Assembly (NCBI RefSeq): GCF_001563265.1 | Contig: NZ_CP005083.1 | Location: forward strand, 3,227,001 to 3,291,000 | Direction of reading: 5' to 3' | Origin: Sphingobium sp. TKS | GTDB taxonomy: Bacteria > Pseudomonadota > Alphaproteobacteria > Sphingomonadales > Sphingomonadaceae | Length of the DNA stretch: 64,000 nucleotides | In this document: one piece after another, positions 34,948 to 43,494 of the stretch | Numbering within the stretch: position 1 is the first letter of the stretch | Layout of the letters: the number at the start of each line of letters is the position of its first letter | Translations under genes and position numbers: made by a program | The notes under the pieces: model-generated | Told to the model about the DNA's origin: nothing | Databases searched by the model: none | What the model saw: the letters and a program-made list of their open reading frames with translations, nothing else

Positions 34948-35529
34948 CTACGTGATGCGAATCCTCGAGATGAAATCCCAGACGACCTGCTGCAGGGGCG
35001 GGGTCCGGGGAGTGTCGAGCCAGTAGTCGATGGCTGCCCTCAAGGCTGCCTGGGTGACCTCTGCGGCCAATCGTGGATATACCTCAGATCCAGGTGCGAT
35101 CTCGTTTCTCTTCGCAATCTGCTCAGACAAAGCATCAAGCCCTGTCGCGTCGGACCGGTATTTCTCGGCCGCCAAGGCGGGCTCGGCCCTCAGCAGCCGC
35201 ATACGCCTGACCCATGACCGATCCGGATCGACCGGATACAGCGCTTTGCACGCGTGAGCCAACGCAACCCAGAGCTCCTCATCCGCTGGGCGTTTGCGCA
35301 ATGCCTCGACGACGAGATCGTAGTTATGGGTCAAAAGCCCGACGACCGCCGCCTCTTTGTTCGCGAAGTAGTTCCGGAACGTCCTCAAAGACACGCCAGC
35401 CTGCTCGGCGATATCTTCGATCCGCAGTTGGGATAGCCCGTGCCTATCGGCGAGATCCAAAGCCGCATTTGCCAATGCAGTCTTGGTGGCGTCCTTCTTG
35501 CGTTCCCGAAGAGTTACTGTCGATGACAC
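34948..35529 (-). CDS. TetR-family transcriptional regulator
   Basis: 193 residues. The N-terminal helix-turn-helix is clear: TKTALANAALDLADRHGLSQLRIEDIAEQAGVSLRTFRNYFANKEAAVVGL (about residues 15-65). The C-terminal part is the variable ligand-binding domain. The gene starts 16 bases after the FAD monooxygenase stop and would be cotranscribed with it. Two near-palindromic 15-base sites upstream of the monooxygenase are good candidates for its operator, suggesting autoregulation with an aromatic or drug-like effector. Confidence 0.9.
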   Translation of the reverse strand: MSSTVTLRERKKDATKTALANAALDLADRHGLSQLRIEDIAEQAGVSLRTFRNYFANKEAAVVGLLTHNYDLVVEALRKRPADEELWVALAHACKALYPVDPDRSWVRRMRLLRAEPALAAEKYRSDATGLDALSEQIAKRNEIAPGSEVYPRLAAEVTQAALRAAIDYWLDTPRTPPLQQVVWDFISRIRIT

Positions 35530-35545
35530 TTTTAGTCTCCGGCCA

Positions 35546-36715
35546 CTACATTCCGTAATCGGTCAGTGGCGTGGTATTGGGCTTGTCGAGCCCGAAGAAA
35601 CGCTTCAGCAAACCCGACCTTACCAGCCCGTTTCGAAGTTTCGTCCCCCACCAGGTACTTGGCACGAACATTCCCGTGAACAAGTGCCCCTGCTTTTCAA
35701 GAACCAGGGGACGATGAGCCGCATAGTAGTTTTTGAAACCTTCCACATGGTCACCATTGGCTGCGAATAGCTCGCCGGCCAGGCGATAGGCACCAATGAG
35801 GCCCAGCAGTCCGCCAGCGCCCGAGAACGGCGATGCGCAGTGGGCCGCGTCGCCCACAAGCGCCACTCGTCCGTTTGACCAAGAGGGCATTATGACCTGC
35901 GCCTGGGCGTCCAGGTAAAAGTTAGGATCATTATCTATCTGCTTGATGATGTTCTGGGTATCCCAACCTACACCTTTGAATGCATCGCGCAGAATCTGCC
36001 GCTGATGCTCCATGTCCCGATAGTGATATTCGATTGGCTCTTCCTGACGGAAAGCAAGGTAGACCATCGACGGTCCATTGCCCGAGGCTTGTACCATCAC
36101 AGACTTCCCCGGCTCATTGAAAAGGGTGCTTTTCCTCTTCTGAGCAAATGGCGTGGACGCCATCGTGACTGCGAAATAGTGCTTCTTAAATTTCACGAAC
36201 TGTTCAGAAGGGCCGAAAACCAAGCGGCGCACTCCCGAGTGGAAACCATCTGCCCCGATCACCAAGTCGAACCTGCGCGGAGATCCATGCTCGAACGTGA
36301 CGTCGACCCCGGATTCGTCCTGCTTGATTCCGCTGATCGCGTCTCCGAAGACGTATTCAACGTCGTCGCGCGTCGCATCGTAAAGAACATTGGACAATTC
36401 GCCACGACGAATCTCCGCGGCCCCACCCCCTTCGATCTGGAGGGCTTGCATATCCAACGTGCCGATGAGGCGGTTCTTCTTGTCAACGAAGTTCGCCGCG
36501 ATGTCGTCGACTCTCCGCGCTCTGACTATGTCCATCAGACCCATCCGCTCGACGACCTGGATCGACTGGTCACGAACATCCACACCTTGGCCTCCGAGGC
36601 GCAAGGTCGGCGAAAGTTCGACCACAGTCACTTTGCAACCGATGCGATTCAGCCAGTAGGCCAGTGCTGGACCTGCGATGCTCGCTCCGGATATCAGGAC
36701 ATTCTTGTTGATCAT
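35546..36715 (-). CDS. FAD-dependent monooxygenase (PHBH/TetX-like group A)
   Basis: 389 residues with the three group A signatures: N-terminal ISGASIAGPALAYWLNRIG (a GxGxxG variant), DLVIGADGFHSGVRRLVFG (DG motif), and GRVALVGDAAHCASPFSGAGG (GD motif). It would use NAD(P)H and O2 to hydroxylate an aromatic or polyketide-type compound. It precedes the TetR gene in a two-gene unit, and its promoter region carries tandem palindromes. TetX-like drug inactivation is an alternative to a catabolic function. Confidence 0.9.
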   Translation of the reverse strand: MINKNVLISGASIAGPALAYWLNRIGCKVTVVELSPTLRLGGQGVDVRDQSIQVVERMGLMDIVRARRVDDIAANFVDKKNRLIGTLDMQALQIEGGGAAEIRRGELSNVLYDATRDDVEYVFGDAISGIKQDESGVDVTFEHGSPRRFDLVIGADGFHSGVRRLVFGPSEQFVKFKKHYFAVTMASTPFAQKRKSTLFNEPGKSVMVQASGNGPSMVYLAFRQEEPIEYHYRDMEHQRQILRDAFKGVGWDTQNIIKQIDNDPNFYLDAQAQVIMPSWSNGRVALVGDAAHCASPFSGAGGLLGLIGAYRLAGELFAANGDHVEGFKNYYAAHRPLVLEKQGHLFTGMFVPSTWWGTKLRNGLVRSGLLKRFFGLDKPNTTPLTDYGM

Positions 36716-36750
36716 CAGTCACCTCGTTATCGACTCGCTGATAGCATTAT

Positions 36751-36783
36751 TTTGCCTTTTAGGTAAATTTGCTTTTTAGGCAA
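36751..36783 (-). promoter_or_regulatory. Tandem palindromic operator sites upstream of the FAD monooxygenase
   Basis: Read on the minus strand, two copies of a 15-base near-palindrome follow each other with 17-base spacing: TTGCCTAAAAAGCAA and TTACCTAAAAGGCAA, both variants of TTGCCTAAAAGGCAA. They lie 36-68 bases upstream of the monooxygenase start codon, where a repressor would block the promoter, and are strikingly AT-rich against their surroundings. The TetR protein encoded by the next gene is the obvious candidate ligand. Confidence 0.65.
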
Positions 36784-36823
36784 TTGTTGAAGATCGATGA
36801 TGGCGTTGGTGAACGCGGGTTCC

Positions 36824-37855
36824 TCAATCGGGGCACCGCTCAACGGAAGATGCGCTGGAGGAGCCGCCACGGTAACGTGAAGGGGTCATCCCTTCGGATG
36901 CGCGGAAGCGTTTGATAAGGTGCGACGCGTCTGTGAAACCGCATTCATCAGCTATCTGCGCGATCGGCCATTGGGTTCGACCGAGCAAGTCCTTGGCACG
37001 GTCCATTCGTATGGCGTCCTGCGCTGCCTTGGGTGTCATCCCGAGATCATTGAGGAAAAGCCGCGTCAGGTTCCTCGGCGTCGATCCCACGAGCGAAGAG
37101 AGTTCGGCAAGGCTCAGACGCCGGGACAGCAGTCGCTCGATCGCGAGCAAACTCTTTCGAACTCGTCGATCGCGGGCGTGAGAGAAGCCTGGCAGAGCCG
37201 GAACGGGCTGTGGAGCCTCTGCAGGCCTCTGCGCCTCTTCCAACATTATGCGCAGTCCCTTCGTGGCAGACCCGGGGCCGAGATGACGCTCCACCAGCCA
37301 ACTCGCCAGATGGACAGATCCGACGCCTCCAGGGCAGGTGATGCGGTTGCCATCCACGAGGAACATTCGGTCTGAGATCAACCGCAGGTCTGGAAACTCA
37401 GCAGCGTACTCGAGGTGATGGAACCAGCTGACGCAAGCACGCCGCCCACGCATAAGGCCCGCGCGCGCGAGCGTGAGCACGCCGTTGCACAAACCGACAA
37501 GTGGGATTCCAGCACCAGCAGCCCCTCGTAGATACGCGAAGAGCGCCCCACCCTCATCCAGTTCTTGAAGTGTCCCCCCCACCACAACGATATAGTCGAA
37601 TGTTCGGCAGTCGATCAGGCCGTCGTGCGATTGAACCACCACGCCGTTGCTGGCCCTCACGGCTTGCCGGTTTTCACTCAGGACGGACCACTGGCAATGA
37701 ATCTGCCTGGATCGGTCGCCCTCGTCCGCAGCTAAACGCAGCGTGTCTATGAACCCCGCAAGCGCGAGCATCGTGAAGTTCGGCATCGGCAGGAAAGCGA
37801 CCCGCAGATGGGGGGTGGTGGTAGTGGAAAAGGTTCTGAACTCAGCTTTTTGCAT
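36824..37855 (-). CDS. GlxA-family AraC-type transcriptional regulator
   Basis: 343 residues from the ATG at 37855. The N-terminal two thirds is a DJ-1/PfpI domain: HLRVAFLPMPNFTMLALAGFID, DYIVVVGGT and the elbow PLVGLCNGVLTLARAG with the family's Cys position. The C-terminal third (from about residue 240) holds two helix-turn-helix units: SLAELSSLVGSTPRNLTRLFLND and PIAQIADECGFTDASHLIKRFR. GlxA-type regulators control catabolism of amino acid derivatives such as glycine betaine, carnitine and arginine. It lies 59 bases downstream of serine dehydratase on the same strand, so it may govern the serine/sarcosine part of the region. Confidence 0.93.
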   Translation of the reverse strand: MQKAEFRTFSTTTTPHLRVAFLPMPNFTMLALAGFIDTLRLAADEGDRSRQIHCQWSVLSENRQAVRASNGVVVQSHDGLIDCRTFDYIVVVGGTLQELDEGGALFAYLRGAAGAGIPLVGLCNGVLTLARAGLMRGRRACVSWFHHLEYAAEFPDLRLISDRMFLVDGNRITCPGGVGSVHLASWLVERHLGPGSATKGLRIMLEEAQRPAEAPQPVPALPGFSHARDRRVRKSLLAIERLLSRRLSLAELSSLVGSTPRNLTRLFLNDLGMTPKAAQDAIRMDRAKDLLGRTQWPIAQIADECGFTDASHLIKRFRASEGMTPSRYRGGSSSASSVERCPD

Positions 37856-37914
37856 AGGAGCTGCTTCTCGCTTGAAAATCCCTGTCTCTAGCCCCTCCCT
37901 GCCTCTTGGCTGCG

Positions 37915-39291
37915 TCAGCAATCCGCGAAGCTAACGGCCAGTCCTCCCAAGGAGGTCTCCTTATAAATGACGTTCATATCGGCACCGGTTCGCCTCATCG
38001 TCTCGATGACCCTGTCCAGCGATACATGGTGCTCCCCGTTGCCGATCAGCGCGAGGCGCGACGCGTCGATCGCCTTGATCGCCCCCATGGCATTGCGCTC
38101 AATGCACGGGATCTGGACGAGGCCCGCTATAGGATCGCAGGTCAGGCCGAGATTGTGTTCCATCGCTATTTCCGCGGCGTTCTCCACTTGAGCGATTGTC
38201 CCGCCCAGGACGGCCGTCAGCGCTCCAGCGGCCATCGAGCAGGCTACGCCAACCTCTCCTTGGCACCCTACCTCCGCTCCCGCAATTGAGGCGTTGCGCT
38301 TGTAAAGCGCTCCGATCGCAGCCGCCGTCAGGATGAAAACCCGTCGGCTCTCCGGATCTGAGCCATGATACCGGTCAAAATACCAGAGTACCGCAGGCAA
38401 GATGCCAGCCGCGCCGTTCGTCGGCGCAGTGACGACCCGCCCCCCCGCGGCATTCTCCTCGTTGACGGCCATCGCCCACAAATTGACCCAATCCATGGCC
38501 GCCAACGCGTCGGGATTTCCCGCCGCTTCTCGTTCCTGGAGATTGACGAGCATTTCCCTGGCCCGACGTTTAACGCGGAGACCACCCGGGAGCTCGCCTT
38601 CCTGAGAAAGCCCGCGTTCGACGCAGGCGTCCATTCCAGAAAGAATACGGTCCAAGCCGATGTTTATTTCTTCCCCGGTCCTACATGCGAGTTCATTGGT
38701 ACGCATGACGCCGGCGATCGTTAATCCTGCGCTGGATGCCTGCTGAAGTAGCTCTTTTGCAGATGCGAAAGGCAGCGGGGTGCGGCGTCGATTGTGTCCT
38801 GCCGATCCCACGGCGGTTTCACCTTCTTTGACGACGAAGCCACCACCAATCGAGTAGTAGGTCGCAGTGAAGATCACGGCTCCGCTTCCATCAAGCGCAT
38901 CGAACCGGAGAGCATTAGGGTGCCCAGGAAGGCGCTCGGTTCCAGACCAGATGATGTCTGCGCCGACGTCGAACTCAATGGAGCGCATGCCACCAAGAAT
39001 GAGTTTTCGATCGGAGAGAACCGCCTGAAATGCGAGTTCTGCAGCATCGGGGTCAATCGTATCTGGCGAGAAGCCCGACAGCCCCAATAAAACTGCGCGG
39101 TCAGTGGCGTGGCCACGACCGGTCAGCGCCAGTGATGCAAAGAGGGTTACGTTCACCGTGACCGTCGATGCGATGAAATTATCTCTCTCGATTTCCTCCA
39201 CGAACCGCTTCGCGGCAGTCATGGGACCCATCGTATGACTGCTCGAAGGACCGACCCCTAGCTTGAAGATTTCGAACGTACTGACGATCAT
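37915..39291 (-). CDS. sdaA: L-serine ammonia-lyase (serine dehydratase), iron-sulfur type
   Basis: 458 residues from the ATG at 39291 (GGAGA upstream). Single-chain SdaA with both domains: N-terminal [21 protein letters not shown] and C-terminal cluster-binding Cys in [17 protein letters not shown] and [17 protein letters not shown]. It deaminates serine to pyruvate and ammonia using an oxygen-sensitive [4Fe-4S] cluster. In context it can drain serine formed from glycine and methylene-THF, both products of the sarcosine oxidase encoded 7 kb away. Confidence 0.96.
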   Translation of the reverse strand: MIVSTFEIFKLGVGPSSSHTMGPMTAAKRFVEEIERDNFIASTVTVNVTLFASLALTGRGHATDRAVLLGLSGFSPDTIDPDAAELAFQAVLSDRKLILGGMRSIEFDVGADIIWSGTERLPGHPNALRFDALDGSGAVIFTATYYSIGGGFVVKEGETAVGSAGHNRRRTPLPFASAKELLQQASSAGLTIAGVMRTNELACRTGEEINIGLDRILSGMDACVERGLSQEGELPGGLRVKRRAREMLVNLQEREAAGNPDALAAMDWVNLWAMAVNEENAAGGRVVTAPTNGAAGILPAVLWYFDRYHGSDPESRRVFILTAAAIGALYKRNASIAGAEVGCQGEVGVACSMAAGALTAVLGGTIAQVENAAEIAMEHNLGLTCDPIAGLVQIPCIERNAMGAIKAIDASRLALIGNGEHHVSLDRVIETMRRTGADMNVIYKETSLGGLAVSFADC

Positions 39292-39450
39292 TTCCAATCT
39301 CCGAAGCGAACCTTAGCCTGACGACCGATAGTAATATCGACCACTTCGATATATTGTTCGCTCACGCCACACTCTTCGCGAAAAGTGGCAACTGCGAATT
39401 CGCTCTCTCGACCGGCCACGGTGAGATTGGCACCGGTGATCTGCCCCGCA

Positions 39451-40452
39451 TTATGCGGACAGGGAAGCAATGGCAGCCTCCGCGTTTCCCTCAGTCCGCG
39501 CGCTGTAGCGGCGGGTGAGGACCGCGCACACTACAAGCTGCATCTGGTGGTAGAGCATCAGCGGCAGGACGATCAGCCCCAACGAGGGGCCTGCGAAGAG
39601 GACGGTCGCGATGGGAAGGCCACTGGCAAGCGACTTTTGCGAACCGCAGAACTGTAAGACGATCGCGTCGGCTTCCTTGAAACCCAGAACTTTCCGACCG
39701 AACGTCCACGTAAGGATCAGAACGCTCGCCAATAGCCCGGCGAGGATCGCGAGCAGTCCTGCCAAGTCGTCCAGCCTTACCTGGTCCCAGACCCCGCTCA
39801 CCACACCGCGCGAGAACGCGACGTAAATGATCAGCAGGATCGATCCGCGGTCCGCAAACGTCAACAGCAGCTTGTTGCGCGTGACCCAATTTCCAATCAG
39901 TGGACGCAACAACTGGCCAGCGACAAATGGCGCCAGCAGCTGCAACATAATGTCTCGGAAGACACCGAACGAAAGCTCGGCACCAGCCACCTGCAGGAGC
40001 GAGCCGGCAAGCACTGGCGTTAGCACCACACCGACGATGTTAGATGCGGACGCGGCGCAGAGCGCTGCGGGCACATTGCCGCGGGCAATGGATGTGAACG
40101 CGATTGACGACTGCACAGTCGAGGGAAGTACGCACAGCAGCATCAGACCGCTCGCGAGTGCCGCTGGCAGGATGGACTCGGTGGCGGCGACCAGCCCCAG
40201 CCCCAGCACCGGAAACAGCAAGAACGTCGTGGCCAGCACCGCCAACTGAAGCCGCCATTGAGCCATCCCCGCCCAAGCCTCAGCGCGAGAAATCCTCGCG
40301 CCATAAAGGAAGAAGAGGAATACGATACCCACGTTGGCGGCCATGCCGGCGACCTCAGCGCCCTGCCCGCGCGCGGGTAACACGCCGGCCAGGCCGACCA
40401 TCGCGAACATCGCCAGGATATATGGGTCCACGAAGGTGCGAAATCGCTGCAT
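39451..40452 (-). CDS. Bile acid:sodium symporter (BASS) family transporter, YfeH-like
   Basis: 333 residues from the ATG at 40452 (GAGGA 8 bases upstream); an in-frame start 90 bases earlier overlaps the thiolase gene and is less likely. Nine or ten hydrophobic helices are visible, for example FVDPYILAMFAMVGLAGVLPA, IVFLFFLYGARIS, LQLAVLATTFLLFPVLGLGL, and LLCVLPSTVQSSIAFTSIARGN, typical of YfeH-type BASS proteins. These carry organic anions with sodium. It may import an acidic pathway substrate such as a steroid-like or aryl acid, or export one. 76 bases after the thiolase gene, same strand. Confidence 0.9.
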   Translation of the reverse strand: MQRFRTFVDPYILAMFAMVGLAGVLPARGQGAEVAGMAANVGIVFLFFLYGARISRAEAWAGMAQWRLQLAVLATTFLLFPVLGLGLVAATESILPAALASGLMLLCVLPSTVQSSIAFTSIARGNVPAALCAASASNIVGVVLTPVLAGSLLQVAGAELSFGVFRDIMLQLLAPFVAGQLLRPLIGNWVTRNKLLLTFADRGSILLIIYVAFSRGVVSGVWDQVRLDDLAGLLAILAGLLASVLILTWTFGRKVLGFKEADAIVLQFCGSQKSLASGLPIATVLFAGPSLGLIVLPLMLYHQMQLVVCAVLTRRYSARTEGNAEAAIASLSA

Positions 40453-40528
40453 CAGATGTTTCCTCAATTCCGGTCTAAGCGGGACGGAGACCGCTGTCCC
40501 CGAAGCGGTTCGGTTGGCGTCATCCCTG

Positions 40529-41725
40529 CTAAGCGCGCTCAAACACGGCCGCCACGCCTTGGCCGCCGCCGACGCACATGGTTTCCAACCCGTAACGCGC
40601 GTCGCGGCGCTGCATCTCGTGCAGCAGGGTCGTCATGATGCGCACCCCAGTCGCGCCGATAGGGTGGCCAAGCGAAATGCCGGACCCATTGACGTTGAGC
40701 TTGTCACGTTCGTCCCAATTCCAACCCTTCATCACCGCGAGAACCTGTGCAGCGAAAGCCTCGTTCAGCTCAACCAAACCAATATCGTTCCACGACAACC
40801 CGGTTTTGGCGAACAGGCGCTCCACCGCAGGAACGGGCCCGATACCCATCGTCGCCGGATGGCAACCGGCGGCCGCCCAGCCTACCAAAAACCCCATGGG
40901 CTGAAGACCGAGTGGCACCAACATATCTTCTGCCACTATGAGGCATGCAGCCGCCGCATCGTTCTGCTGGCTCGAGTTGCCCGCCGTACAGATGCCATTC
41001 GCCATGATCGGGCGAAGCTTAGAGAGCGTCTCCGCGGTGGTGTCTCCCCGCACCCCTTCGTCTTGGTCGAAGACGAACGCCTCGCCCCTCTTCTGGGGGA
41101 CGGTAACCGGAACGATCTCGTCGCTCAGGATACCGAGGTCCCATGCACGAGCCGCCTTCCGCTGACTTTCCGCCGCGAACTCGTCAGCCTCCTCGCGTGA
41201 GATCTGATACTGCCCGGCCAAATTCTCGGCAGTCTCGACCATTCCGGATATCTGTCCGAAGCGGTCTACGGGCTGCGAGCGCGCACGCCCCCGGTCGAGG
41301 CGGTCGTGAAGCGTAAGTGAACCCTGCCGGACACCGCTGCGCAGCCCAGTCGCGTAATGCTCGATGTTGCTCATGCTCTCGACGCCGCCAGCCAGCACGA
41401 CGTCGGCGGCGCCCGTCTGGACCATCATCGCGGCGGTGGCGATGGCCTGCAGCCCCCCGCCGCAGCGCCGATCAAGTTGCATTCCGGGAACCTCGATCGG
41501 GAGGCCCGCGGCGAGAGCCGCCCACCTGCCGACGCAGGGCGTCTCGCTGTTGGCGTAACTCTGCGCGAAGACCACGTCCTCGATCAAAGCAGGATCGACC
41601 CCGCTGCGAGCCACGACGGCCTTGACCACCACGGAGCAGAGATTCTCCACCGGAACGGTGCTGAGCGCGCCCAGGAACTTGCCTACGGGGGTTCGAACGG
41701 GGCTAACAATGGCGGCGCGGCGCAT
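40529..41725 (-). CDS. Thiolase (acetyl-CoA acyltransferase)
   Basis: 398 residues. Catalytic residues are all seen: acyl-enzyme C88 in MQLDRRCGGGLQA, NEAFAAQ, the His in GISLGHPIGATGVRI, and the second Cys in METMCVGGGQGVAAVFER. It releases acetyl-CoA (or propionyl-CoA) from 3-oxoacyl-CoA in the last step of a beta-oxidation round. The SDR gene lies 11 bases upstream and the enoyl-CoA hydratase just before that, a compact hydratase-dehydrogenase-thiolase set transcribed leftward. Confidence 0.95.
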   Translation of the reverse strand: MRRAAIVSPVRTPVGKFLGALSTVPVENLCSVVVKAVVARSGVDPALIEDVVFAQSYANSETPCVGRWAALAAGLPIEVPGMQLDRRCGGGLQAIATAAMMVQTGAADVVLAGGVESMSNIEHYATGLRSGVRQGSLTLHDRLDRGRARSQPVDRFGQISGMVETAENLAGQYQISREEADEFAAESQRKAARAWDLGILSDEIVPVTVPQKRGEAFVFDQDEGVRGDTTAETLSKLRPIMANGICTAGNSSQQNDAAAACLIVAEDMLVPLGLQPMGFLVGWAAAGCHPATMGIGPVPAVERLFAKTGLSWNDIGLVELNEAFAAQVLAVMKGWNWDERDKLNVNGSGISLGHPIGATGVRIMTTLLHEMQRRDARYGLETMCVGGGQGVAAVFERA

Positions 41726-41736
41726 GGCGGCTCCTA

Positions 41737-42654
41737 TCAGACGGGGTCGTAGGGAAAGACAGTCGCGGAGGCGCCGATGTCGGTGAACTTGGGTTTCAGC
41801 GCGCCGAGCGCCTCGCTGAGCAACGTCTCAGGCGTCCAACCGTCGCTTCGCGCCACAGAGGCGACGGGACGGGGTTGATTGAAAAGAATGACCTCATTGC
41901 CGCGAACAGCGAAAATCTGGCCCGTGACATCAGAAGCCGCGTCGGCAGCGAGGGCGATGGCGAGTTGAGCCACCTGATCGGCCCTCATGCCCGTGCGCAT
42001 CCGCTCCACGCGCTGCGCCGACGCTTCGTCAGTCACCGGGATGGTGGCGATCATGCGCGTCCAGGCGAAGGGCGCGATGACGTTCGAACGAACACCCTTG
42101 ACCGCGCCCTCCATGGCCAGGATCCGGGAAAGACCCACCACCCCCATCTTCGCCGCGGCATAGTTCGCCTGCCCCAGGTTCCCGATCAGCCCTGAGGTAG
42201 ATGTGAAGTGCACGAAGGAGCCGCCGCCCTGTTCGCGGAACAGTTCCACGACGGCGCGCGACACGTTGAATGCTCCCCGCAAATGAACCTCGACCACCGC
42301 ATCCCAGTCGACCTCCCGCATCTTGTGGAACATGCCGTCGCGCAGGATGCCGGCCGGATTGATGACGGCGTCGATGCGGCCGAAGCTGTCGAGAGCTTGG
42401 GCGACCATCCGCTCAACGGCGCCATAGCTTGCCACGCTCTCGCCGTTCGAAACGGCCTCACCGCCGCCCGCTCGGATCTCCCGGACCACCCCCTCGGCGG
42501 TCTCAACGGAATCGTCATCCCTTCCCGAAACGCCCGCGCCCAGGTCGTTCACGACCACCTTGGCACCCGCTCGGCCCGCCAGCAGAGCGCACTCGCGCCC
42601 GATGCCGTTCGCCCCACCTGTGACCAGCACAACCTTGCCGTCCAACACGCCCAT
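41737..42654 (-). CDS. SDR-family 3-hydroxyacyl-CoA dehydrogenase-like enzyme
   Basis: 305 residues from the ATG at 42654. Cofactor loop VTGGANGIGRECA, Asp/Asn region VVVNDLGAG, catalytic Ser in HFTSTSGLIGN, and YAAAK. The NAG motif is changed to NPAG. The length and the VNDLG...ETAEGVVREIRAGGGEA stretch resemble the dehydrogenase domain of peroxisomal multifunctional enzyme 2 (17-beta-hydroxysteroid dehydrogenase 4), which oxidises (R)-3-hydroxyacyl-CoAs. This would match the (R)-specific MaoC hydratases of the window. Confidence 0.9.
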   Translation of the reverse strand: MGVLDGKVVLVTGGANGIGRECALLAGRAGAKVVVNDLGAGVSGRDDDSVETAEGVVREIRAGGGEAVSNGESVASYGAVERMVAQALDSFGRIDAVINPAGILRDGMFHKMREVDWDAVVEVHLRGAFNVSRAVVELFREQGGGSFVHFTSTSGLIGNLGQANYAAAKMGVVGLSRILAMEGAVKGVRSNVIAPFAWTRMIATIPVTDEASAQRVERMRTGMRADQVAQLAIALAADAASDVTGQIFAVRGNEVILFNQPRPVASVARSDGWTPETLLSEALGALKPKFTDIGASATVFPYDPV

Positions 42655-42668
42655 TACCACAGTCCCCT

Positions 42669-43460
42669 TCAGCGTCCCTTGAAGACCGGGCGCCGCTTCT
42701 CCGCGAACGCGCTCAGTCCTTCGGAATAGTCCTCACTCCAGCCGAGCTGCCTCTGCAGATCCCGTTCGAGATCCAGCTGCTGGTCCAGCGTCGAAGCGCT
42801 GCTGGCCCTGATGGCGCGCTTGATCCCCGCGAGCGCCAGCGGGGCCATCCCCGCAAGGCGCTGCACCAGCGTCTCGACCTCTGCGTCGAACCCTTCGTCA
42901 TCGACCGCCCGCCAAATGAGACCCCATTCCGCGGCGGTCGCGGCGGAGATGGGTTCGGCCGTGAGCGCCAAACCCATCGCACGCGCCTGCCCGGCAAGCC
43001 GCGGGAGTGCCCAAGTGCCGCCGCAGTCCGGCACGAGGCCAACCTGGGCGAACGACTGTATGAATTGCGCACTCTTGCGTGCGATCACGATGTCACACGC
43101 GAACGCGAGACTGGCTCCGGCACCTGCAGCCACACCATTGACGGCACAGACCACGGGCGCGAGTAGCCTGGCGAGGCGTCGCGCCAAGGGCCCCCACCTG
43201 AACTCCAAGGCCTCGCCCAGGTCGCGAAGGGGATCGCCAGGTTCCCTCTCGAACTCGAGAAGATCCTGGCCAGCGCAAAACCCTCTCCCCTCGCCTGTCA
43301 GCAACAGGAGCTTCAAACCAGCGTCCACCGCCAGCTCGTCGATGACGGAAGCGACCTCCTCGTGCATCCGGACGGTGAACGAGTTGAGCCGATCAGGCCG
43401 GTTCAAGCGGATCCTGGCGACGCCGTCCTCGCGCTCAAACACGATGGTATCGTAGCTCAT
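42669..43460 (-). CDS. Enoyl-CoA hydratase/isomerase, PaaG-like
   Basis: 263 residues from the ATG at 43460, GGTGGA upstream. Crotonase fold: oxyanion-hole GRGFCAGQDLLEFE (the CAGQDL form is usual for PaaG-type ring-opening isomerases) and GAGASLAFACDIVIA, followed by FAQVGLVPDCGGTWALPRLAG with Asp in place of one catalytic Glu, and C-terminal EGLSAFAEKRRPVFKGR. It hydrates or isomerises an enoyl-CoA. Its stop is 14 bases from the SDR start on the same strand. Confidence 0.93.
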   Translation of the reverse strand: MSYDTIVFEREDGVARIRLNRPDRLNSFTVRMHEEVASVIDELAVDAGLKLLLLTGEGRGFCAGQDLLEFEREPGDPLRDLGEALEFRWGPLARRLARLLAPVVCAVNGVAAGAGASLAFACDIVIARKSAQFIQSFAQVGLVPDCGGTWALPRLAGQARAMGLALTAEPISAATAAEWGLIWRAVDDEGFDAEVETLVQRLAGMAPLALAGIKRAIRASSASTLDQQLDLERDLQRQLGWSEDYSEGLSAFAEKRRPVFKGR

Positions 43461-43494
43461 GAGAGATCCACCCATCCTCGGCACCGCACCGGAT

